The notes under the pieces were generated by a model. It saw only the letters and a program-made list of their open reading frames with translations, was not told the origin of the DNA and ran no database searches. From NCBI RefSeq assembly GCF_001598355.1, contig NZ_BCYU01000040.1, positions 1 to 40,129 of the forward strand: a DNA stretch of 40,129 nucleotides. Reading direction: 5' to 3'. Positions 1 to 7,822 of the stretch are shown here, one piece after another. The stretch's first letter is position 1. Each line of letters begins with the position of its first letter. The position numbers were made by a program, and so were the translations under genes. Origin of the DNA: Sphingomonas asaccharolytica NBRC 15499. Its GTDB lineage: Bacteria; Pseudomonadota; Alphaproteobacteria; Sphingomonadales; Sphingomonadaceae.

Positions 1-107
1 CGACCGCATAGCGGTCGCGCGGCGCTTTTGCGCCGCTCCCCTCATCCAAGCTTCGCTAGGCGGCACGCCGCCAAGCTGCGCTATCCTTCTCCCACAAGGG
101 GAGAAGG
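1..107. repeat. Intergenic repeat copy A (107 bp, palindrome-rich)
   Basis: A non-coding stretch just downstream of the minus-strand MarR-GNAT gene. It closely matches a second 107-bp stretch at 7706-7812. Both copies begin with a small inverted repeat around CGACCGC/GCGGTCG and share an internal CCAAGCTGCG block. Both end in a hairpin of the form CCTTCTCCC-loop-GGGAGAAGG. Both lie 10-11 bases past the stop codon of a minus-strand gene. The shared length, order and position point to a dispersed REP-like family and possibly a role at transcript 3' ends. The copy may extend left of the window. Confidence 0.75.
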
Positions 108-118
108 ATTTATGCCCG

Positions 119-1063
119 CTACCGCACCCCCCGATACAGCATCGCCACATTACACCGCGCATAGCGCTTCCCGAATTCCTCCATGATCCCGGCGTCGTGG
201 ACAAAGCCGGCCTTCTCGTAGAGATGCACGCCCGCCGCTCCCTTGGCGTTGCTCAGCAGATACAGCCGGTCACAACCCAAAGCGAAGGCGCGCTCGATCG
301 TCGCGTGGAGCAGGAATTCGCCTGCCTTGCGCCCCCGCGCCTCGGGCAGCACCCCCATCTTGGTCAGCTCGAACTGGCGCTCGCCGGTCCTCTGCAGCGC
401 GCACGTCCCGACGATGCCGAGCTCGGGATCGTCGACGAACAACACATCCCCGCCGGGCTCGATCAACCGTTCGCGCGGATGGGTCAGCACGTCGATATCG
501 GTCGGCTCCAGCGTGTACATCTCCTCGATCCATTGCGCGTTGATGCGATAGAAATCGGGCGCGAGGTCATCGCTGAAGCGGCGAATGGCGAGCCCGCCGC
601 GCGGGCGCTGTTCGAGCGGTTGTGCCGCGAGCGCGGTTTCGATCGCGGCGATCTGGACCAGAAAGGCGTCGACGTCGCACACCTCGGCCACCGCGGCGCG
701 CAATCGCGGCCACAACACCGTCTTGGCCAGGTCCATCGCCTCGTGGCCCTTGTCGGTCAGCGCGATCGTCCGGGTGCGCTGGTCGCGTTCGTCGCGGCTG
801 GTCTCGATCAGCCCGAGGTCGAGCAGCCGCGACTGGATGCGCGTCACCGCCGGCTGGCTGATTCCGATCCGCTCGGCGAGATCGCCCACCGTCTGGGGGC
901 CATGACGGTGGAGGGCGGTCAGTAACGGCATCTGGCTCGGCTGCGTCGGCAGGCCGCTATCCATGGCGATGCGTTCGGCCCCGGTCTGGAAGCGCTCGGC
1001 CAACCGCTTCAGCCGGCTGCCGAGCATCACCGCCCCCTCGAGCGCAATCGCATCGTCGACCAT
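119..1063 (-). CDS. MarR-family regulator fused to a GNAT acetyltransferase
   Basis: A 314-residue two-domain protein. Residues about 45-110 form a MarR winged helix, with the recognition-helix region around GISQPAVTRIQSRLLDLGL and the wing around RDERDQRTRTI. Residues about 160-310 form a GNAT domain with the acetyl-CoA loop around VLPEARGRKAGEFL and a C-terminal LYEKAGF motif. The start is backed by AAAGGAAG upstream of the ATG at 1063. A near-perfect 24-bp palindrome lies 28 bases upstream, so autorepression and control of the divergent membrane-protein gene are likely. The GNAT substrate cannot be read from the sequence. Fusions of this kind are known in proteobacteria, and the family assignment is firm. 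Confidence 0.9.
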   Translation of the reverse strand: MVDDAIALEGAVMLGSRLKRLAERFQTGAERIAMDSGLPTQPSQMPLLTALHRHGPQTVGDLAERIGISQPAVTRIQSRLLDLGLIETSRDERDQRTRTIALTDKGHEAMDLAKTVLWPRLRAAVAEVCDVDAFLVQIAAIETALAAQPLEQRPRGGLAIRRFSDDLAPDFYRINAQWIEEMYTLEPTDIDVLTHPRERLIEPGGDVLFVDDPELGIVGTCALQRTGERQFELTKMGVLPEARGRKAGEFLLHATIERAFALGCDRLYLLSNAKGAAGVHLYEKAGFVHDAGIMEEFGKRYARCNVAMLYRGVR

Positions 1064-1090
1064 CGAAATCTTCCTTTCGTCGCTGTAATC

Positions 1091-1114
1091 ATAACATGAT
1101 ATATATCACGTTAT
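1091..1114. promoter_or_regulatory. Palindromic operator, probable MarR binding site
   Basis: A 24-bp palindrome with half-sites ATAACATGATAT and ATATCACGTTAT; 11 of 12 base pairs are complementary. It is AT-rich in a GC-rich setting and lies between the divergent MarR-GNAT gene and the membrane-protein gene. Its size and symmetry suit a dimeric winged-helix repressor. Binding by the neighbouring regulator is an inference from position. Confidence 0.7.
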
Positions 1115-1206
1115 GGAGTCAAGCGCCGGCGGAGATTTCGCATGGCCGGGAGGATTTGGGTTTATCCGTTAACTATAAAGTAGCGCCCGTCGGGCAAGCC
1201 GCTCAG

Positions 1207-2820
1207 GTGCGCGCGCTTCTACCCCGATTGCCCTTGCTGCTGTTGCCGCTGGCGCTGTTCCTTGCGCTGTTCCATCCCGCGACGCTCGACATTGGCAATG
1301 CCGGCTGGCTGATCCGTGGGTCAGACAATGGCGAGAATGCGCTCGGCATGCATGCCTGGCTGCACGATCCTGCGCCGGGCATGCTGCGGACACATCTGCT
1401 CAACGCGCCCGAGGGCGTGCCGCTGCTGTTCACCGACAGCAACCCGCTGGTTGGTGCGGCGACGCGGCCGCTCGCGTCGCTCCTGCCCGCTGATGCGCAG
1501 TTCGTCGGCCCGTGGATTCTGCTCTGCTTGTTCCTGCAGGTGTTATTCGCCTGGCTGTTACTGCGAAAATTCGCGCCGGGGCCGATCGCCTTGTGGTGCG
1601 GCGTGGTGCTGCTCGCCGCGTTGCCGACGCTCGCCAACCGTTATGTCCACGCCAACCTCATGGCGCATTGGCTAATCCTGTGGGCGCTGTGGCGCTTCCT
1701 CGACCCGGTGCGCGCCGGATCGAACCGGGGCTGGGCGGTGATGCTGCTGATCGCGGCATTGGTGCACAATTATCTGCTGATGATGGTCGGCGCGATCTGG
1801 CTGACCGCGATGGTCGAGCGCTTCGCGGTCGCGGATCGGCGTGGACGCGCCGTGTTGGCAGGCGGCGCGGCAGCGATCCTGGCGATGGTCGCGGGCCTCG
1901 CCTGGCTGCTCGGTGCCGGAGAAGCGCATGCGCTCGCGGGCAATTACGGCGCGTTCGCGATGCCGATCGACGCGCCCATAAACCCAGGCACGCCGGCTTA
2001 TTCGCGCCTGCTGCCGTCCGTCGCGCAGCGTGCCGGGCGCGGGTTTGAGGGATTCCAGTATCTCGGTGCCGGCTTGCTCCTGCTGCTTCCGATTGCGGCG
2101 GTGGTCGCACGGAAACGGCCGCCGGCGGATGACCAACGTGCCTTGTTGCGTCGTTTGTGCTGGCTGGTTCCCGCGCTCGTCGCGCTTTCCTTGCTCGCGA
2201 TCAGCAATTATCCCGATATCGCCGGACAGATGCTGCCGCGCCTGCCGTTGCCGGCTTTCCTGATAGCAGCGCTCGATTTGGTGCGTGCATCGGGCCGGTT
2301 GTTCTGGCCGGTCGCTTACGTGCTGGTGCTGGTCGCAATCCTCGCGGCCTATCGCCTGCCAAGGGCGCTAGCGGATGGGCTGCTCGCTGTGCTGCTGGCG
2401 GTGCAGATCGTCGACCTATCGGGCATGGCCGCGGTAGTCCGCGCGCAGAGTGCCGAAGCAGGCGCGCATCGCCTGTATGTCTTGACGCCCGATCCGCGCT
2501 GGGACCGTGCGGTTGCGACGGCAAGCAACGTCACCTTCGTGCCGCCAGATGCGACGCGCGACCTGTCGTTGTTCCAGGAAATCGCCTGGCGTGCGGTGGG
2601 ACAGGGCAAGCCCGTCCGATTGGTCTATGCGGCGCGCGATTCGATCGCGACCGTCGAGCGCCAGCGGCAGGAGTTGGCGGCGTTCGCCGCAGGCCAGATC
2701 GATCCGCACCGGCTCTATGTACTGGCGCCCAACGTCGCGGTGCCCGCGGCGGCGGCCGAGCGGTTCACACGGATCGACAATATTCCGGTGATTCTGCCCG
2801 TCGGTGCGCTAACCCGCTAA
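1207..2820 (+). CDS. Polytopic membrane protein, DUF6311-like
   Basis: About 537 residues with many hydrophobic helices, starting with LLPRLPLLLLPLALFLALF. After that comes an acidic luminal-type loop (TDSNPLVGAATRP, around residue 80), then several membrane spans, and a soluble C-terminal part of about 120 residues. The layout resembles GT-C-type integral membrane glycosyltransferases, and I recognise it as DUF6311-like; no substrate can be named. The frame is open from an ATG at 1096, but that codon sits inside the MarR palindrome. GTG 1207 places the start directly before the first membrane helix and is preferred, although its ribosome site is weak. It is probably controlled by the divergent MarR-GNAT regulator. 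Confidence 0.7.
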   Translation: MRALLPRLPLLLLPLALFLALFHPATLDIGNAGWLIRGSDNGENALGMHAWLHDPAPGMLRTHLLNAPEGVPLLFTDSNPLVGAATRPLASLLPADAQFVGPWILLCLFLQVLFAWLLLRKFAPGPIALWCGVVLLAALPTLANRYVHANLMAHWLILWALWRFLDPVRAGSNRGWAVMLLIAALVHNYLLMMVGAIWLTAMVERFAVADRRGRAVLAGGAAAILAMVAGLAWLLGAGEAHALAGNYGAFAMPIDAPINPGTPAYSRLLPSVAQRAGRGFEGFQYLGAGLLLLLPIAAVVARKRPPADDQRALLRRLCWLVPALVALSLLAISNYPDIAGQMLPRLPLPAFLIAALDLVRASGRLFWPVAYVLVLVAILAAYRLPRALADGLLAVLLAVQIVDLSGMAAVVRAQSAEAGAHRLYVLTPDPRWDRAVATASNVTFVPPDATRDLSLFQEIAWRAVGQGKPVRLVYAARDSIATVERQRQELAAFAAGQIDPHRLYVLAPNVAVPAAAAERFTRIDNIPVILPVGALTR

Positions 2821-2828
2821 TACACGCT

Positions 2829-2900
2829 TCCCTTTGACAGACCGTCGCGGCAGGATGAGTGCATCCACTCGATGCCGGTCCACCGGCGCGCTCAAAGGGA
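2829..2900 (+). promoter_or_regulatory. Inverted repeat covering the ribosome site of the M3 peptidase gene
   Basis: The nine bases TCCCTTTGA at 2829-2837 are the exact reverse complement of TCAAAGGGA at 2892-2900. The right arm contains the AAAGGGA ribosome-binding site of the ATG at 2907. In the mRNA the two arms could pair over a loop of about 54 bases and hide the site. The arms are seen directly; any regulatory effect is inferred and could be chance. Confidence 0.35.
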
Positions 2901-2906
2901 AATAGC

Positions 2907-4766
2907 ATGACAGAATTTTCGCGCCGTGAGGCGATGACCGCTGCGGCGATGATGTCGATTGCCGCGACGATGCCGGCCTGGGCACAGGATGCGGCGCCCG
3001 GAGCGATGTGGGATCTGACCGACCTCTATCCGAGCGATGCGGCGTGGGACGAAGCGCGCAAGAAGACGCTCGCCGAGGTGCCGAGCCTGGCCAAGTACCA
3101 GGGCAAATTGGGAGAAAGCGCCGATACGCTCGCGGCGTTCCTGGTCGCGCAGTCCGATATCGGCCGCGCGGCGAGCAAGGTCTACACTTATGCCAGCCTC
3201 AAGGCCGATGCCGATCTGCGCGTCTCGGCCAATCAGGAGCGCCAGGCGCAGGCGATCGACCTGTTCACTGCGCTGGGCGAAGCGACCGCCTGGTCGACTC
3301 CTGAAATCCTGTCCCTGGGCAAGGCCAAGATCGACGGGTTCATCGCCTCGAACGACACGCTCAAGAAGCGCTTCGACTTCGCGCTCGCCGATACGTTGCG
3401 TCAGGCCGAGCACACTTTGTCGCCCGAGGGCGAGACGCTGCTGGCAGGCGTGGGTTCGCCTTTGTCGGGGCCGAGCGATATTCGCGAGCAGCTCGTTGCC
3501 TCGGACATTCCCTGGCCGACCGTGACCCTGTCGACCGGCAAGCAAGTGCGGCTCGACGACCAGGCTTATACGCTCAACCGCGATGCGTCCAACCGCGCCG
3601 ACCGCAAGCTGGTGTTCGACACCTTCTGGGCCGAGTACGGCAGGTTCCAGAACTCGCTCGGTGCGGCGTATGCCGCCAAGCTCAAGGCCGACGTGTTCCG
3701 CAAGAAGGCGCGCAAATATCCGACCTCGCTCGCCATGTCGCTGTCGAGCAACAACGTGCCCGAGGGCGTGTACCGGACGCTGGTGGCGGAGACCAACAAG
3801 GGCCTGCCCGAACTGCACCGCTATTTCGAATTGCGCCGCAAGCTGCTCGGCCTGCCCGACATGGCCTATTACGACATCTATCCGCCACTGGTGAAGCTCG
3901 ATCAGAAGGCCGAGCTCGCCGATATGCGGACCAACACGCTGGCCGCGACCAAGGTGCTCGGCCCCGAATATGTCGATTTGCTCGGCAAGGCGACCGCGGC
4001 CAAGTGGATGGATCCGTTTCCGCGGCCGGGCAAGAAATCGGGCGCCTACATGAACCCCGGCGCGGCCTACGACCTGCACCCCTATCTACTGCTCAATCTG
4101 GGGCACAATTACGAAGGGATGACCACCTTCGCGCACGAATGGGGCCATGCGATGCATACTTTGCTCGCGAACAAGAACCAGGTCTATGAGAAATCGGATT
4201 ATCCGTTGTTCCTCGCCGAGATCGCCTCGACCTGCAACGAGCAGCTGCTTGCCGCCTATATGGTCGCCAATGCCAGGACCAAGCAGGAGAAACTCTATTA
4301 TCTCGGCATGCAGCTCGAGGGCATGCGCGGGACCTTCTATCGTCAAGCAATGTTCGCCGAGTTCGAGCTCGCCGCGCACGACAAGGCGGAAGCGGGCGAG
4401 GGGATGTCAGGCGAGAAGTTCAGCTCGATGTATCTCGATCTGCTTAAGCGCTATCACGGGCCCAAGGTCGCGGTGTCGGATACCTACGCTTCCGAATGGG
4501 CGTACATCCCGCATTTCTATTCGAGCTTCTACGTCTATCAATACGCCACCTCGATCTCGGCGGCGTCCTATTTCGCGCGCGCGATCCTCAAGGGCGGGCC
4601 GAAAGAGCGCGACAATTACCTGACGGTGCTCAAATCAGGCGGATCGGATTATCCGACCGAGATCCTCAAACGCGCGGGCCTCGATATGGCGAGCCCGGCG
4701 CCATATCAGGCGATCATCCAGACGTTTCGCGAAACGCTGGATGCCTGCGAGAAGCTGATGGGCTGA
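2907..4766 (+). CDS. M3-family oligoendopeptidase F-like metallopeptidase, Tat-exported
   Basis: A zinc peptidase of the M3/PepF family that cleaves short peptides. The 619-residue product has HEWGH at residues 410-414 and a third zinc ligand, Glu438, in LAEIAST, as expected for the clan. The start at 2907 follows AAAGGGAAATAGC and gives an N-terminus with SRREAM, a hydrophobic stretch and a cleavage region near PAWAQ. That is a plausible twin-arginine signal, so a periplasmic location is inferred; classical PepF is cytoplasmic. An upstream in-frame ATG at 2859 would add 16 residues and spoil the signal. A terminator follows, and a TonB receptor lies downstream on the same strand. The export suggests a role in using external peptides. 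Confidence 0.9.
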   Translation: MTEFSRREAMTAAAMMSIAATMPAWAQDAAPGAMWDLTDLYPSDAAWDEARKKTLAEVPSLAKYQGKLGESADTLAAFLVAQSDIGRAASKVYTYASLKADADLRVSANQERQAQAIDLFTALGEATAWSTPEILSLGKAKIDGFIASNDTLKKRFDFALADTLRQAEHTLSPEGETLLAGVGSPLSGPSDIREQLVASDIPWPTVTLSTGKQVRLDDQAYTLNRDASNRADRKLVFDTFWAEYGRFQNSLGAAYAAKLKADVFRKKARKYPTSLAMSLSSNNVPEGVYRTLVAETNKGLPELHRYFELRRKLLGLPDMAYYDIYPPLVKLDQKAELADMRTNTLAATKVLGPEYVDLLGKATAAKWMDPFPRPGKKSGAYMNPGAAYDLHPYLLLNLGHNYEGMTTFAHEWGHAMHTLLANKNQVYEKSDYPLFLAEIASTCNEQLLAAYMVANARTKQEKLYYLGMQLEGMRGTFYRQAMFAEFELAAHDKAEAGEGMSGEKFSSMYLDLLKRYHGPKVAVSDTYASEWAYIPHFYSSFYVYQYATSISAASYFARAILKGGPKERDNYLTVLKSGGSDYPTEILKRAGLDMASPAPYQAIIQTFRETLDACEKLMG

Positions 4767-4777
4767 AGACTATCTAT

Positions 4778-4806
4778 AGCCCCTCCCCAGAAGGGGGGGG
4801 CTTTAT
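4778..4806 (+). terminator. Rho-independent terminator after the M3 peptidase gene
   Basis: A GC-rich stem (AGCCCCTCCCC, short loop, then GGGGGGGGCT) followed by TTATT, starting 11 bases after the stop codon. The arms pair almost completely with one G-T wobble. It should separate the peptidase transcript from the TonB-receptor gene. Confidence 0.7.
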
Positions 4807-4903
4807 TGAGTTCACGTCGCAAAACCGACCCCGAATTGTAACGACGGCGTCACCCCGGAGTCGCGCGAATGTCGTGCGGAGCGAATAGCGCGCGCTGCGA
4901 CGG

Positions 4904-4925
4904 GACATTGGGATTCGCCAATGTC
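4904..4925 (+). promoter_or_regulatory. Perfect 8-bp hairpin in the TonB-receptor leader
   Basis: GACATTGG and CCAATGTC flank a six-base GATTCG spacer, 22 bases before the preferred ATG at 4948. The upstream ATG at 4921 lies inside the right arm, which argues against it as the start. The element could be an RNA hairpin in the leader or an operator. Confidence 0.45.
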
Positions 4926-4947
4926 TCAGCTCGTCGGGGGTCACGAC

Positions 4948-7665
4948 ATGGTCAGCTTCACGCTGCGCGGCACGACGTCGCGCTTCGCTCTCGCCGCTAT
5001 CGCCCTGTGCGTTGCGACGCCGTCATTCGCCGCCGACGGACAGACCGCCCCGGCCTTGCCGGCCGCGAGCGACGCGCCGCAGACCACAGATAGCGGTGCG
5101 GCTCCGACGGATGCGCCGAGCAGCGATATCATCGTGACCGGCAGCCGCGCCGCGCTACGCGCCGCCACCGCCGAGAAGCGCGACGCCGACAATTTCGTGG
5201 AAACGCTCCACGCCAACGATGTCGGCAAGCTGCCCGACCAGAATGTCGCCGAGGCGGTCAAGCGCCTGCCCGGCCTGTCGGTCGCCAACGACCAGGGCGA
5301 AGGACGTTACGTCGTCATCCGCGGTATCGACCCGAGCCTGGTCAACGTCACGCTCAACGGTCAGACCTTGCCTGCGCCCGAGCCGGACGGCCGAGTGGTC
5401 AAGCTTGACGATCTGCCCTCGGCGATGATCCAGTCGGTCGTCGTCACCAAGTCGTTGCTCGCCAGCCAGGATGCCAATGCGATCGGCGGCGAGGTCAATG
5501 TCCGGACCAAGACCGGGTTCGACAGCAAGGCGCCGTTCTTCTTCGACGCGCGCGGCGCGATCGGCCTGTACGGCATCAACAAGAAGTCGCCTTATGAAGT
5601 CGACGGCACGATTGGCGGCCGCTTCGGCGCCGGCGAAACGTTTGGCGCGGTGCTGTCGGTCAATTATTCGCGGCGGCCGATCGAGTCCGAGAATTTCCAG
5701 GGTTCGAGCAGCTGGACGCCGGTTGCTGGCGTGAACGTCCCGGCCGGCGGCGGCTATCGCGATTACAATCTGTTTCGGACGCGCCTGGGCGTCGTCGGCA
5801 ATTTCGACTGGCGGCCCAGCGACGACGTGAAGCTTTACGTCCGGTCGAGCTATTCCAAATATCAGGATCACGAGACCCGCGATCAGAACTTGCTCGCGCT
5901 CAACCTCCCGACCAAGCCCGCGGACCTCGCGGCGCTCACCCTGTCCACGCTGCCGGCTACCGCGACCATCCTGGTTCGCCATCGCGAGGAAGACGACAAT
6001 ACCAAGTCGGTCACCCTGGGCGGTGACTTCAACGTCGGCGGCGGCAAGCTGTCGATGTCGGGTGGCTGGACGCGGGCCGAAAAGGTCGATCCGATCCGCA
6101 GCGAATTTACCTTCACCTATACGCCGCCCAAGGGCAGCCCGCCGCTCCTCGCGACCTACGATCCCTCCACCTACCCATATACGCTGGTGCCGAACGGCAC
6201 GAATGCCGCGATTTTCTCGGACCCGACCAACTTCATCCAGAGCAAGCTCAAGGCTGAGCACCGCTTCACCTTCGAGCGGATCTGGCAGGGACGGGTAGAC
6301 TATAGCCATCCGCTCGCGATCGGGACCGACTCGTCGTTCCAGATCGGCTTCAAATATCTCGATCGCCACAAGAACGACGACCACGATCTGATCAGCTACA
6401 AGAGCACCAAGGGCGCCAACTGGACGCTCGATACGGTCGGTTTCCTCGGCAACAACGACTTCTACAACGGACTGTTCAACTTCGGCCAGCGGATCGACTG
6501 GAACAAGGCGCAGGCCTATCTCGCCGCCCACCCGAGCGTGGCGACGTTCGATTACTCGGGCAATCTGGCCGGCTCGCTGGCGCCCGATTACGACGTCAAG
6601 GAACGGATTCTGGCGGGCTATGCGATGGTGACGCTGAAGTTCGGCAATTTGACGATCATTCCCGGCGTGCGCGTCGAGAATACGCGCGATCGGACCGCCG
6701 CGAAGGTCGTCAACCCCGCGCTCACAACACTCGGCGGCACGATCAAGACCGACGCCGCCTATGCGGCTGCGCTCGCCGCCAACAACGGCTTCAACGCCGT
6801 TGCCAGCAACAGCTACACCGACTGGTTCCCGGGCCTGAACGTCAAGTTCGAGGCGCTGCCCAATTTGCTGCTGCGCGGTGCTGTGACGACTTCGATTGGC
6901 CGCCCGAACTACAGCACGCTGGCGCCCTTCATCACCGTGACGCCGAACGGTGGACTGCCGCCCATCGTCAACGCCGGCAACCCTTTCCTCAAGCCCTACA
7001 AGGCGGTCAATTTCGACGCGGCGATCGAATATTACCCGACCAAGGACAGCCTGTTCAGCGCCGGCTTCTTCTACAAGGACATCAAGAACCCGATCTATCA
7101 GATTGGGCTCCCAAATCTCGCCAATCCGGGCGACATTCCCGGCGCGTCCGTGGCCGATTATCCGACGATCAACCTCACCCAATATACCAACATGGACAAG
7201 GAATTCATCGGCGGCGTCGAGCTCAACGCCCAGACTCAGTTCACCGGCCTGCCGGGCTTCCTGAGCGGGTTCGGCATCTCGGCCAATTACACCCACGTCT
7301 GGGGCCACGCGACCGGCCCAGGGTTCCGCGCCGGCGCTATCCCGCTGGCCTATCAGTCGCACGACCTCGGCAACGTCAGCATCTTCTACGAGAAATACGG
7401 TCTCACCGCGCGGCTGGCGTTCAATTACCGCTCGGCTTTCTCCGACGTCGTCGGGACCAGCGCTGCGACCGATTCCTGGTGGGATTCGCAGGGACAGCTC
7501 GACCTGCACGTCGGCTATCAGGTGACGCCGCAGTACACGATCTACTTTGACGCGGCCAACCTGACGGACTCGCCGTGGCGCCACTACCAGGGCGAGAAGG
7601 ACTTCCTGGTCGAGCGCGAACGTTATGGGTCGACCTATCGCATCGGCGTGCAGCTGCACTTTTAG
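4948..7665 (+). CDS. TonB-dependent receptor
   Basis: An outer-membrane receptor that imports a ligand using TonB energy. The product is 905 residues from the ATG at 4948, which follows a GGGGG ribosome site and gives a clean signal peptide ending near PSFAA. A TonB-box-like DIIVTGSR segment around residue 55 comes next. The plug domain shows LPDQNVAEAVKRLPGLSV, IRGIDPSLVNVTLNGQ and NAIGGEVNVRTKTG. The remaining 700 or so residues look like a 22-strand barrel ending in aromatic HF, the usual BAM signal. It belongs to the large TonB-receptor type expanded in Caulobacter, Xanthomonas and sphingomonads. The ligand is unknown; the neighbouring exported peptidase hints at peptides but does not prove it. 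Confidence 0.93.
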   Translation: MVSFTLRGTTSRFALAAIALCVATPSFAADGQTAPALPAASDAPQTTDSGAAPTDAPSSDIIVTGSRAALRAATAEKRDADNFVETLHANDVGKLPDQNVAEAVKRLPGLSVANDQGEGRYVVIRGIDPSLVNVTLNGQTLPAPEPDGRVVKLDDLPSAMIQSVVVTKSLLASQDANAIGGEVNVRTKTGFDSKAPFFFDARGAIGLYGINKKSPYEVDGTIGGRFGAGETFGAVLSVNYSRRPIESENFQGSSSWTPVAGVNVPAGGGYRDYNLFRTRLGVVGNFDWRPSDDVKLYVRSSYSKYQDHETRDQNLLALNLPTKPADLAALTLSTLPATATILVRHREEDDNTKSVTLGGDFNVGGGKLSMSGGWTRAEKVDPIRSEFTFTYTPPKGSPPLLATYDPSTYPYTLVPNGTNAAIFSDPTNFIQSKLKAEHRFTFERIWQGRVDYSHPLAIGTDSSFQIGFKYLDRHKNDDHDLISYKSTKGANWTLDTVGFLGNNDFYNGLFNFGQRIDWNKAQAYLAAHPSVATFDYSGNLAGSLAPDYDVKERILAGYAMVTLKFGNLTIIPGVRVENTRDRTAAKVVNPALTTLGGTIKTDAAYAAALAANNGFNAVASNSYTDWFPGLNVKFEALPNLLLRGAVTTSIGRPNYSTLAPFITVTPNGGLPPIVNAGNPFLKPYKAVNFDAAIEYYPTKDSLFSAGFFYKDIKNPIYQIGLPNLANPGDIPGASVADYPTINLTQYTNMDKEFIGGVELNAQTQFTGLPGFLSGFGISANYTHVWGHATGPGFRAGAIPLAYQSHDLGNVSIFYEKYGLTARLAFNYRSAFSDVVGTSAATDSWWDSQGQLDLHVGYQVTPQYTIYFDAANLTDSPWRHYQGEKDFLVERERYGSTYRIGVQLHF

Positions 7666-7705
7666 GAGCGGAGGGCCCCTCTTCCCCTGTGGGATGACGA
7701 GGGGG

Positions 7706-7812
7706 CGACCGCCCGCTACGCGGTCGTGCGCGCGCAGCGCCGCTTACCCTTATCCAACCTTCTAGGCAGCAAGCTGCCAAGCTGCGGTATCCTTCTCCCC
7801 AGGGGGAGAAGG
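7706..7812. repeat. Intergenic repeat copy B (107 bp)
   Basis: The second copy of the element at 1-107, with the same order of parts: CGACCGC/GCGGTCG palindrome, GCGCCGCT, CCAAGCTGCG, and a terminal CCTTCTCCCC/GGGGGAGAAGG hairpin. It lies between the convergent TonB-receptor and mannose-1-phosphate guanylyltransferase genes, 10 bases from the stop codon of the latter. A 14-base piece of the same block (GCTGCCAAGCTGCG) recurs alone near 36697. Confidence 0.75.
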
Positions 7813-7822
7813 TTTGGGGCTC

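Noticed and set aside
2834..2862. A sigma-70 promoter for the M3 peptidase using TTGACA at 2834
   Set aside because: The -35 is perfect, but the hexamer 17 bases on (GAGTGC) is a poor -10, so no promoter is called.
5155..7659. An 834-codon open frame antisense to the TonB receptor
   Set aside because: High GC content keeps antisense frames open. The product is Arg/Asp/Val-rich with no domain pattern, while the sense frame has clear receptor motifs.
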